Origin: Endocalyx cinctus
Lineage: Eukaryota > Ascomycota > Sordariomycetes > Amphisphaeriales > Apiosporaceae
NCBI GenBank assembly: GCA_001600455.1
Contig: BCKC01000005.1
Span: forward strand, 310,001 to 374,000
Length of the DNA: 64,000 nucleotides
Direction of reading: 5' to 3'
A program made the translations under genes and the position numbers. The notes beneath the pieces were generated by a model. The model worked only from the letters and a program-made list of their open reading frames with translations. It searched no databases and was not told the origin of the DNA. Below, one piece after another: positions 54,821 through 64,000 of this stretch (positions are counted from its first letter, which is position 1; each line of letters starts with the position of its first letter).

Positions 54821-57800
54821 ATGACTCGGCAGGAAATTGACTTGACTATCAGCTTGTCTGATTCTGATAAATCTCCCGCCACCAATCAGACACCACGTCG
54901 GTCAAGGCAACCGCAACCACAACCACAATCGCATTCGGGTTCTCGTACTCGAAGACCAATAAGTCCGCCACCCCTGAGTCGTCAACCAACTTCCGTGAAG
55001 GAAGAAGCTTCTGACACTCCTATGAGAACTACTAAATCTTCATCTCAAAAATCACCTCATCATGATGCTAGGGTAAATTCTATCAGATCTGCCTCCGGTA
55101 GTAAAAATCCTAGTGATAAGACGCCTTCCCCTTTAGTCCAGCAACCTGCGAGGGCCCCACCACCGGCCCAGCCCACTCAGTTCACCCAGTCCATACCGCA
55201 TAGAACTCCAAAGCATCACACGCCGAGGAAGATTGACTGGACTACATCCAAAATAGAAGAACAATTGGTAAAATTCTCTCAAGAAATTGGCACCTCGTCA
55301 GCAAAGCTCACCTGCCGCCTTATCCACGACGCTTGGAAACAAAAGGCCCCGCCTACGCGCTTCGCTACCGAGAAGAATTGGTTTGCTGATATGAAGCGTA
55401 CGCCTGAAGGCGATGGCCCCAAATCCGATATCATACGGATCAAATCCAAGCAAGTAGGTCACGGAAGGGCCGGCAAGCAGGAAAAGCGCGAATATCATAA
55501 GGTGCTTACTATCAAAACCAACCAAGAACCCGTGCCTCGCTATAATTTTCACCATGTCGAGATCAGGAAGAATATACTGTCTCCTAATACGATGCTCACT
55601 TATGTTCCTCATCTCCGAGACTTGGCTGATAACGAGGAAGGTGTATACCGTCGTTGGCTTGAAAATCTTGAAAATATGGATAAGACCTCCGGGTTTGCTA
55701 CTTTAAGTCGACAGGAAAAGGTATTTAAAACCATGCAGAAGGAACGTGCCACTATCCTTCTCGAACACTTGGATTCATGGCTAGACCGGCTATCTATCGA
55801 TAACTGCACTAAGTCCACATTGATTCGTTACATGGCGAACCAGAGCGATGCCGTCACCCCGCAGCAAAAATCGAGTATCTTGCACTCGTATAGCGACGAA
55901 GCCAGCTCTCCCCGTTCAGGAAAAGCGGTGAGAATGTTTAACGAGGCGTTTAACAACGTCTTCGATGCGCCAGGTTTGCAAGGGCAGGCCGTACCTCTCC
56001 GGGATGTACTACTACTTGACCAATCCGTAGATACCATTGTCGACTCGAAGAAGTGGATGAAGGACACCCCGAGCCAGGCGAAAGTTACCGAGGAACAGAG
56101 ATCCGTGGAATCCTTCCTGGAGACCTACGCTTTACTCGGGTGTTTAATATGTACTAGTAACTCTTGCGAGCATGGAGAATACGGCGTTGACAACGAGAGG
56201 AAGCGGTTCTCTGTGGAAGTCGTTGGTGGCCTGCAACCCATGATCCGGCAGCAGATTAACCAGAGACGCAAGGCCGTAGAGATCCGCCGCCCGCCCACGC
56301 CGCCGTCTTGCGGCGAAGAGTGCATACATCTTCGAGGAAAACTTCAGCTTCGAGCGAAACCGTGGAACGAGACCGAAATTATGTTGCTGAGAACATTTTA
56401 TATCAACTTCAGAGACGACCCCGATACTTCGGTTCCATGTGCCGTCGCTGTAGCCACGGGTAGACCATGCTGGGATGCCGGACGGCAGATCGATAAAATC
56501 GGCCTAACGTTGCCGAATGTATCGCCACCTTCCCCGATCCTGGTCAAACCGCTGCCGTGGTACGATCGTAAGAAGAAGATGCTGCTAGGAGACTGGCAGG
56601 AACATACTATAACACACGAACATCAGAGACGGGATCATTTCGATCCCTGTAACCACGAAGGTCCCTGCGATAGGAGCTGTCCTTGCGTTCAGAACCACGT
56701 CTTATGCGAGCGCTTCTGCCGATGCACCGCGGATATCTGCGCCAGCAAATTCACTGGCTGCGCTTGTCACTCTCTCGGGAAAACCTGCACAACCAAGCAG
56801 AAAGACAGGCCTTGTATATGCGTACAGCTTAACCGCGAATGCGACCCGGCTTTGTGCGGGAGCTGCGGCGCTCGAGAGAGAGCCATGCCAGCCAACGCAG
56901 ATAATGACACTCTACATGCAACCGGTTGCCAGAATTGCGGGCTTCAAAGGGGCAAATCTAAATCTGTCATGGTCGGTAAGTCGATGATTGCCGGATACGG
57001 ACTCTTTGCGACGGAGGACATTGCGCAGGATGAGTTTGTGATCGAGTACGTGGGTGAACTCATCAGCCAGGACGAAGGAGTTCGCCGCGAGGCACGCCGA
57101 GGAGACGTGTTCGACGAGTCGTCCAATTCTTCTTACCTGTTTACCCTCTTAGAGCAAGAAGGTATCTGGGTGGACGCGGCCATCTACGGAAATCAGAGCC
57201 GTTATATTAATCATCAAGAATCTAATTGCAACGTCACGCCTCGAATCATGTACTGCAACGGCGAGCACCGCATCAAATTTACCTCGCTACGCGACATCAA
57301 GGCAGGAGAAGAATTGTTCTTCCACTACGGCGAAAACTTCCCTAACCTGACCAAAAAATTGCTGCAAGAAGAGAAGGCCGAGAAGAAGAGACGCAGGGCG
57401 AAGGAGCAAGCGGCCGCCGCCAGGGAAAATCTCCAGAACGGAGAAAAGACGAGAAAGAAACCCGGTCGCAAGCCGGGACGCAGACCCGGACGTAAACCGG
57501 GGCCGAAACCGAGAAAGACGTTTGCGCGGGTTGAATCGGAGGACGAAGACGAGGTTATGGAAGACTCCGTGGGTGACCCTTTCGCGGATGCCCCTACCTC
57601 GAGACTGCAATCGCGAAAACGCAAGCGAAACGCGCCCACGGAGGATTCGGAAGGGGGAGGGGAGTACCGGCCCGGCGTGACCGATTCCCAGGACGACACG
57701 CAGTCGGGTAACGCCTCGAGCAGCCAGAGTCAAATCAAGATCCGTCTGAAAGACGTGGGCACGTCCGACGAAGCCGGCGCCTCGGCGGCTAGCAGCGAGA

Positions 57801-58666
57801 CGGGAGGCGCGCACGATAAGAACGATCCGATACCGAGACGCCGGGGTAGGAGACCGCGCCGATTCTACGAAGATGTCGAGACGGCCCAGGAGGACGACGA
57901 CGACGATGGGCGCGGCGACAAGGAAATCAATGCTCAGCCTATATTGACGCCCCAGAGACGGGGCAGAAAACCGAGGACCACCCAGGCTTCGGGAAGCGCG
58001 GGGAATAATAAGAACAGCACACAACGCGCGCTCGGCGTAAGCGGTAGTGGAAGTGGGTTCGAACATGCCGAAGCACGTCTCGAGTTGAATTATTCGGATA
58101 ACGAGGAGGACGACGACGATGAAGTAGAAACTCCGTCGCGAAGAACGAGAACGCGACGTCACCAGCACAACCGTCACCTCTATCATCGAGACGCGACGAC
58201 GACGGGTCCAGAATCTAGTTCGCTCTCGACCCCCGAAATATCCGAACCCATCCACAACGTAAACGCACCCAACCCCGCCCTCCCCACCCTTCTCCCCGGC
58301 GGTAACCCTACCGTCACAACATCATCCACGCCGCGAGACGCGATGATCATGGACTCGGAAGACGGAGATAGTAATAATAACATCGTCATCAGCGGAGGAT
58401 CCTCGTCGTCGGCGGCTCGTACCACCACCACCAACAACAACAATAATAAGAGGACTAGTACTAGTACTAGTAACGCCAACGCCAAGAAATCCGCCGGCGG
58501 TAACGACGAATATAACGGCGCGGCTTGGGTCGAAACGGACGGTAGTTATCATAAAGGGGCCGAAGACGAGGATGACGAGGATGATGATGATATTTCGGGA
58601 TCCGACGAAGAGGATATAGTACAACGGCCGAGGAAGAGGAAGAGGCCGGCTAGGTACGATGATTGA
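54821..58666 (+). CDS. KMT6: Histone H3K27 methyltransferase, E(z)/KMT6 type (PRC2 catalytic subunit)
   Basis: A single exon gives 1281 residues. The enzyme methylates H3 Lys27 within Polycomb repressive complex 2, which silences facultative heterochromatin in many filamentous fungi. The N-terminus is disordered and Ser/Pro-rich. Residues about 605-690 form a Cys-rich CXC (pre-SET) domain: CNHEGPCDRSCPCVQNHVLC, CERFCRCTADIC, GCACHSLGKTC, CICVQLNRECD. The SET domain spans about 713-846: AGYGLFATEDIAQDEFVIEY, GELISQDEG, the SAM-site motif RYINHQESNCN near 790-800, and EELFFHYGENFPNLTKKLL. After SET is an unusually long (about 430-residue) tail. It has repeated KPGRKPGRRPGRKPG at about 876-895, an AT-hook-like block, more RRGRRPRR and RRGRKPR hooks, and acidic runs. 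CXC plus SET with ISQDE separates it from other SET enzymes. Confidence 0.93.
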   Translation: MTRQEIDLTISLSDSDKSPATNQTPRRSRQPQPQPQSHSGSRTRRPISPPPLSRQPTSVKEEASDTPMRTTKSSSQKSPHHDARVNSIRSASGSKNPSDKTPSPLVQQPARAPPPAQPTQFTQSIPHRTPKHHTPRKIDWTTSKIEEQLVKFSQEIGTSSAKLTCRLIHDAWKQKAPPTRFATEKNWFADMKRTPEGDGPKSDIIRIKSKQVGHGRAGKQEKREYHKVLTIKTNQEPVPRYNFHHVEIRKNILSPNTMLTYVPHLRDLADNEEGVYRRWLENLENMDKTSGFATLSRQEKVFKTMQKERATILLEHLDSWLDRLSIDNCTKSTLIRYMANQSDAVTPQQKSSILHSYSDEASSPRSGKAVRMFNEAFNNVFDAPGLQGQAVPLRDVLLLDQSVDTIVDSKKWMKDTPSQAKVTEEQRSVESFLETYALLGCLICTSNSCEHGEYGVDNERKRFSVEVVGGLQPMIRQQINQRRKAVEIRRPPTPPSCGEECIHLRGKLQLRAKPWNETEIMLLRTFYINFRDDPDTSVPCAVAVATGRPCWDAGRQIDKIGLTLPNVSPPSPILVKPLPWYDRKKKMLLGDWQEHTITHEHQRRDHFDPCNHEGPCDRSCPCVQNHVLCERFCRCTADICASKFTGCACHSLGKTCTTKQKDRPCICVQLNRECDPALCGSCGARERAMPANADNDTLHATGCQNCGLQRGKSKSVMVGKSMIAGYGLFATEDIAQDEFVIEYVGELISQDEGVRREARRGDVFDESSNSSYLFTLLEQEGIWVDAAIYGNQSRYINHQESNCNVTPRIMYCNGEHRIKFTSLRDIKAGEELFFHYGENFPNLTKKLLQEEKAEKKRRRAKEQAAAARENLQNGEKTRKKPGRKPGRRPGRKPGPKPRKTFARVESEDEDEVMEDSVGDPFADAPTSRLQSRKRKRNAPTEDSEGGGEYRPGVTDSQDDTQSGNASSSQSQIKIRLKDVGTSDEAGASAASSETGGAHDKNDPIPRRRGRRPRRFYEDVETAQEDDDDDGRGDKEINAQPILTPQRRGRKPRTTQASGSAGNNKNSTQRALGVSGSGSGFEHAEARLELNYSDNEEDDDDEVETPSRRTRTRRHQHNRHLYHRDATTTGPESSSLSTPEISEPIHNVNAPNPALPTLLPGGNPTVTTSSTPRDAMIMDSEDGDSNNNIVISGGSSSSAARTTTTNNNNNKRTSTSTSNANAKKSAGGNDEYNGAAWVETDGSYHKGAEDEDDEDDDDISGSDEEDIVQRPRKRKRPARYDD

Positions 58667-60009
58667 AATTGAATTGAATCGAATCGAACTTGTTTTTTCG
58701 AGATCAACGATGGGTTCTGGTTTGAGGAGGGATACCTTGAGGAGGCTTATCGTTAGGGGGAGAGAGGTGGGAGATAAAGATTGTGTGCATGTATATATAA
58801 TACAGAAGGGGAGGGCGAGAAAGAGAAAAGGGAAAGGGGGAAAGGGTGGTAGAATTAATAATACCAGTATTAAACATTGTTTTTTAAAAAAATTGTGTAT
58901 ATCCATAAGTGTGTTTGTATGTATGTATATACATACGAGTGCGTATAGTAAAATTTTGTTGACATGAGAAATTCATCCTATCCTCTATCTCTCATCTCAC
59001 CACCATTTTCAAGAAAAAAAAGAAGTTTAAAGGAGGGAAAAAAGATAAAAAAGAGAGGGAAAAAAGGGATCAGAAAAATAAAAACCATTTCAGGTCTTCC
59101 TTTCCTTTCTTCCCTCTGACCTTTTTCTAATCTTTTTTTTTTTTTTATCTTAACTATCTAACTATCTTCTATAGTGTTTTTTTCTGACCTTGCGATAGTA
59201 GGTAAGATAGAGTAAAGTAAAGAGTCAGTAAGGAAATGAATGATTGAATGAAGATCATAGAGAATTTTTACATGTCCCTTAATCAAACAATCATTATCCC
59301 CAAACCTATTTTACTTACTTATTGACCCTCTTGTTCTTGTATCTTGTTTCCGTCACACTTTCATCTCGTACAAATAACATAAAAACGCACACGACCGACT
59401 ACGGGTTCTTTCCCCCTGCCCTCCTCCCCACCCGCCTTCTCTTTTGCTTTATCTCTTTCATCTTCGTGTCTCCACCCCCTCCAGTTTTTATACATGAAAA
59501 CAGTATAAAAAGGAACCAGCCAGAGTTCTGGGTAGTGAGATCCAATTCGGAATCTTAATTCGAGCCCTAGAACGAAAACTCCTGAAGCACCCATCTTTTT
59601 TCCATACCGAGGAAGTAGACGGGAGAAACAGAAGACCAAGTTCAACACTGTTGTAGCAATAGTAGCAGTACCGGTAGTTAGCTCTTGGGTGTTCCAAATA
59701 TATAACCTCTATCCTCCTTTAAGAAGGGAAAGGTCAACTGATACGCTGAAACCTTTCTTTTCCTACCCGGTTGCGTCCTCCTCCTACGTGTCGTCTCTTG
59801 ACCAGTTCGGTAGTCGTCGTGTCCGCATCGAGATTGTGCATGCGTGAACAGAGACGCCTTGGACGTCAATAAAAAGAACGTCTCTTGCTGTAATATTCCT
59901 TCTGTCCATCCTTTTCAATCCGACTTGGCAAAAACTCCATCTCTGATCCCCTTGTAATGCGACACAGAAAATACGTATATCGTTTATGGTGTTACCCACT
60001 GAGGAGTTT
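58667..60009. other. Convergent 3' flanks, no gene seen
   Basis: T- and A-rich runs (for example T14 near 59133-59146) separate the methyltransferase stop from the PPZ stop. No coding region is supported. Confidence 0.4.
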
Positions 60010-61731
60010 CTACACGCTCTGAGGGTATACGGCCGCGGGCTAAATATAGTTAGCATCATTACTTTCACGTTACGTGAGAGCGTAAGCAGTTCAACGTACC
60101 GGACTGTTCAACATATTGTTACGTTTGTTTCTACCCTTTTTGATATGGCTCTTGAGAGCAGACGAGTCGAGAGGTTTAAGTAGTTCGAAGCTACAGAGAA
60201 GTTCCGACGAGACCGACATGACAGCACCCCAGTTATCGAATTCGCCACAGTACTATATATCAGAGCATTATTTGTTAGTTAAAAAATAAGGATAAGAAAA
60301 GGTATGAGTCGTCTTTGTTGTACTTACGTTGGGTGCGCTAAAGACCGTCACTAGGACTCTGTCGTTAAAGAACTCGTATCCATCTTCGACAACCATGTGG
60401 GCGCGACAGACCAAATCAAAATCGTGCGTGGCGAGGAAATCGGTGATAACCTTCTTTCCGAAGCAATAGCTGACACCCCTCTCATTAGCCTCCCAATCGG
60501 CTTCCATATCAGCCGGATCGGACCAGAGCAGATCGTTCAGCAACCCGTAGTCGGGCACGTCGGTGGGCCGGGCAATGTTACGGATGTCGTCCATGTGGCT
60601 TAACGCCGGCGACAGGCCGCCGTGGACGCAGAAGATTTTCCCGGCAACGATGGCAGCGATGGGAAGAGTGTTGAAGCAGTCGATGAAGGTCTTCCAGATC
60701 TTGACGTTGCATCTACGCTTGCACTCGTCGTAGAATCCATACACCCTGGTAACGTTGGCACATTCGTGGTTGCCTCGTAGGAGGAAGAAATTTTCGGGAT
60801 ACTTGAGCTTATAGCACAGGAGAAGTAGAATAGTCTCTAGCGATTGCTTGCCTCGATCTACGTAGTCGCCGAGAAAGAGGTAGTTGGAGACCGGGGGCAG
60901 AGCGCACATCTCAAACATACGGATCAAGTCGGTATACTGGCCGTGAACATCACCGACGATCTTGACCGGGGCATCGAGTTCCAATAGGGCAGGTTGGGAC
61001 AGGAAAACTTCGCGAGCTCTATGGCAAATCGCTTGAATCTCGGCGTTCTTGAGACAGACGCTCTTGGTCACTTTACCGGCGTAAGCGGCATCTAGGAGAC
61101 GCTTGATAAAATCGTCGAGGTCGATCTCCTTGATGTCGTTCATAGCCACTCCGCCCTGGGAAGGGTCGTCGTTGGGAGTCCCGACGGTAACCGGGTTGAT
61201 AGTATTGTCCTTCTTTACAAGGATAGACGCTCCAGGTTGCAGCTGTTGCTGGTTCCCGGCGGGTACACCAGCCGACGGGGGTTGATCCGAGACGTGGTCT
61301 ACTTCACCAGAGGCCTGCGCAGCACTTATATCTCCGTGACCGGTCTTACGGGCGGCGGATTGGATGGGCGAGGGCGGTGGTTGGTCATCGTCAAGGGCGG
61401 AGTTGAGGGCTTCCGTCGACTCGGGCGATCTCGGAGACGAAGGCGTATCAGCACGGCTTACCCTGGATATGGCCGACTTGGCGCTCTTCCCAGATCGTAC
61501 AGAGGCAACATCCGACTTGTCCGCCAGCGTGTCTCCATTAGAAATGATGCTGGAATTCCTAGGACTATCCGTCTTTCCACTCCCGGGGATCTTGGACCGA
61601 AAGTTCTTGAAGGAGCGAGATGACTCTTTGGTGTCGGACTTGCTCATGGACGGGTAAGCGTTCAGGTCACCACCCGACGAGACTCCCGAGCCCTTCGAGC
61701 CACCTGCCTCCTTAGAACTCTGATTTCCCAT
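60010..61731 (-). CDS. PPZ1: Serine/threonine phosphatase PPZ (PP1-like, salt and cation homeostasis)
   Basis: Three exons (61731-60328, 60252-60100, 60039-60010) give 528 residues. PPZ enzymes are fungal-specific PP1 relatives that restrain Na+/K+ transport and cell-wall signalling. MGNQSSK gives a likely N-myristoylation site at Gly2. About 200 residues of Ser-rich disorder follow. The catalytic core starts near residue 205 with the metal-site motifs [35 protein letters not shown] and FCVHGGLSP, then [14 protein letters not shown]. The late motif [14 protein letters not shown] and [20 protein letters not shown] are PPZ-specific. Without the last two introns the protein would stop early. The final exon is only 30 nt (PAAVYPQSV); the intron before it has a GTACGT donor and a GCTAACT branch, supporting it. 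Confidence 0.95.
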
Positions 61732-62491
61732 CTTCTACCGATTTCGGGGGCGAGGGGATAGGCACAAAGGATTGGTTTAGCGGATGAAGAAATTTTTTTC
61801 GAATTTGATTCTTTGACGTAGAGAGGGGGTGTAAGGGAGAAGCAAAATTGCCCAGGCGCCCACCACTCTACCTGTGCACCGCCAATAGGAGTATGGTTGG
61901 TTTAGAGATTATCGAATTAAAAAAAAATCCAGATTGGTGTTAAGGAGGCATGAACAGCTGGACGAGATAAGCGGTGAAAGATGAGGGAGCCGTTTTGGAT
62001 TCCGTCTTTGTGGATTGCGAAGGTTGCCGACCGTTAAAAGTGTTTGTAGCGGTAGAAGAAAAAAAAGGTTGAAAGAATCGAGTATGGAATTCACTTCGAG
62101 GGAAGAAAAAACGAACAATAAGTACGATTTTACTTTGATTATCTTTTTTTTTTTGTATTACGGTTGCGACGAAGGAGGATATCGGAGGATGATGTCGGTA
62201 TTAACAATTATCGTGTCAAGACGCTTTTATGTTGATCAAGTTAGAAAAGAGAAAGACAAGAAAAAAAAAAAAGAAATACTCAGAAAAAGTTAGTAGTTAA
62301 AGAGTACAAGGTAAGGCAGGGTAAGGTAAAGTAAAAAAAAGAAAAGTATAGTGAAGTAAGGTAAGGGTAGGTAAGGTAGGATTAGGTCAAACCAGGTAAA
62401 ATAGGTTGTGATAGGTTACGTCTTGTACAGAAGGGTAGTGAAAGGGTAATGTAGTTAGGTACAGCATAGTATAGCATATAATAGCATATCA

Positions 62492-62550
62492 TAGGTAGGT
62501 AAGTATAAGTAAATAGGTAAGTAAATAGGTAAGTAAATAGGTAAGTAAAT
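62492..62550. repeat. Tandem array of AGGTAAGTAAAT, about four units
   Basis: The 12-bp unit is repeated nearly exactly from about 62512, with a looser unit before it. It is a minisatellite next to longer GGTAAG-rich sequence; no function is proposed. Confidence 0.8.
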
Positions 62551-63385
62551 ACCTATGCGTAGGTATGCGTAGTAGCCCTGAAGGTGAGTGAGAGAGGTAG
62601 GCATGTGGACGAATACAAATACGTAAAATTAATAAAAAAAAGATATATAAGGAACGTACCGTACCCAGTCAGTATAAAGTACCAACTTATTAACGTATTG
62701 AAATATTAATTGTTCCTTTATTTGTTTCGGCGTATGTCTTACTTCTTTTAAAATCCGAATAGTTAATCTTCTGCGTATAAATTTTTAAATTTTAATTTTT
62801 GGGTTTTTTAATTTTTTTGATACTTAAAAAAGAAGAAGAGGGAAAAAAGAAAGAAAGAAGGGAAATTGATAATCAAGCAGAAATACTTTCTACTTCAAGT
62901 AATATATGGATCAATATGTAGGGAAAAGAAAGACAAGAGAAGTGATGACGATTTTAAGAAGGCGGAATTAAGTAGTAAGGATAAGTAGATAAAATAAGTA
63001 TGCCTATCTTTTCTAGAATAAGAAAAAATATAATGCGGGGGGTCTTAAGGAACTTTATCAAGTAAAGATACAGAAAGAGAAAAAAAAAAAAAGGGAAGAA
63101 AAGAGTAAAAGTGCTGAATAGTCAAGTTAAGGAATACGGAGTATTAATCAGAGAAAATGTGTATAGTAAATGACAAGAATTAACAAATGATACGATATTC
63201 CCCCGTTTAAGTGACCATTCATAAACAAACATACATACATATTCTTATTTTATTTTATTTGATTCTTTTCTGTTTTTCTTCTTTCTTGTTCTTTTGTAAC
63301 CCAGTAGAAAATACTTATTATTATTTTTTTTTTCTTATTCTTCTTGGTTTCGTATTGCCAAGAAATGAGGAAACTCCTGATGGAG

Positions 63386-63440
63386 CTTGGGTTCTTGGGT
63401 TCTTGGGTTCTTGGATTCTTGGGTCTTGGGTTTTCTTGGA
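63386..63440. repeat. Tandem array of about 9-bp TTCTTGGGT units
   Basis: Several near-perfect units, then decayed ones, give the apparent Gly/Leu/Trp-rich frames in this stretch. It is a minisatellite. Confidence 0.75.
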
Positions 63441-64000
63441 TCCTCTTTGGAGGAGGGGTGGGCTGTTTTGGCACTTCCCACTCTTTTTTTTTAGGGGGAA
63501 TACGTAGTAAAGTTTGGCGCGAATACGTTCAGGTCTTGTGTTAGGGTTACTTAAGTCTAGGCGTTTGCTAGTTTCGATTTGTTGTCTCTCGAAAGAATCA
63601 GCTATGACGACTGTGACTGATACTGAAATCTTCAAAGAATCTGAATATTGAAAAAAGAATAAGGCGAGGAGGGGGGAATGGAGTAGAGTATAACGACAAG
63701 AACTTGTGAACCAATCGAATATTTTTAAGATACCAATCCTACAGTATTCCCGAAGCTGAACAACCATGAACGTGAATAACATATAATAGAAGACGTCTAT
63801 ATCCACTTATATATACGTATGGATGTAGGTGTAGTGTTGAGGAAGAAGAAAAAAGGGCAAGACTTGTTCAAATAGGAGTACATAAAAAAAAAACACTGAA
63901 AAAGGACTATATCCCCGTTTTCCCCGTACACGACATCTTGGCGTCGGGTCGTCACGGCGTTGTTCTTCTTTGTATACCTTGAGTACACTAATACAGGAAG

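Larger units (their letters stand above)
61732..64000. other. Right-end intergenic DNA rich in simple repeats, no gene seen
   Basis: The first 300 bp are the PPZ promoter and leader. Beyond them are GGTAAGGTAAAG-like repetition (62310-62400), two tandem arrays listed separately, and numerous A/T runs. Short frames on both strands are repeat-encoded and not convincing. Confidence 0.45.

Noticed and set aside
57287..58255. 322-codon minus-strand frame
   Set aside because: Antisense shadow of the methyltransferase tail; no domain and biased composition.
58322..58906. 194-codon minus-strand frame at the methyltransferase 3' end
   Set aside because: Composition follows antisense Asp/Glu and Asn repeats; no start context or domain.

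Overview
The window is nuclear DNA of a filamentous ascomycete (Pezizomycotina). The evidence is short spliceosomal introns (about 45-130 nt, GTRNGT donors, CTAAC/CTGAC-like branch sites, YAG acceptors), uORF-free but pyrimidine-rich leaders, a Clr5-domain protein, a eukaryotic DUS3, GCN5, OST5, RAD1, PIL1, an E(z)-type H3K27 methyltransferase and a PPZ phosphatase. The mix of families suggests Sordariomycetes; a finer placement cannot be supported from sequence reading alone. No bacterial-type operons, CRISPR arrays, rRNA or convincing tRNA genes were seen.

Layout. Positions 1-20,000 are an accessory-like half. Real genes (a helix-hairpin-helix-type protein 509-1549, a BAP31/Yet3 ER protein 3931-4862, a STAND-type N-terminal-domain protein 9465-11657, a small Cys-rich protein 13034-13355, a Clr5 protein 15350-16613 and a lineage-specific protein 18825-19964) are separated by decayed material: an ankyrin-repeat relic with C-to-T-type stops, a hAT transposase relic, two inverted copies of an LTR-like repeat, a pogo-like MITE with further end fragments, and a broken wax-synthase-like acyltransferase. 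The transition-type decay fits repeat-induced point mutation (RIP).

Positions 20,811-33,783 are a gene-dense housekeeping block: DUS3 (-), a conserved acidic protein (+), GCN5 (-), OST5 (+), RAD1 (+) and a small Cys/His protein (-). GCN5 and OST5 share a divergent promoter of about 740 bp. Positions 35,668-44,403 form an 8.7-kb stretch with no gene I can support, rich in homopolymer and pyrimidine/purine tracts.

Positions 44,404-61,731 carry a polyglutamine protein (+), an intracellular-looking GH43 protein (-), the eisosome protein PIL1 (-), the PRC2 methyltransferase (+) and a PPZ phosphatase (-). The end of the window is simple-sequence-rich DNA. Functionally the block holds two chromatin writers (GCN5 and the E(z) homologue) and a 9-1-1 checkpoint clamp subunit, but nothing shows that they are co-regulated. 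I did not find a clear, previously undescribed multi-gene system. The best leads are an in-frame, repeat-encoding ORF inside an unusually long GCN5 intron, a GC-AG intron, and the pogo-like MITE family.
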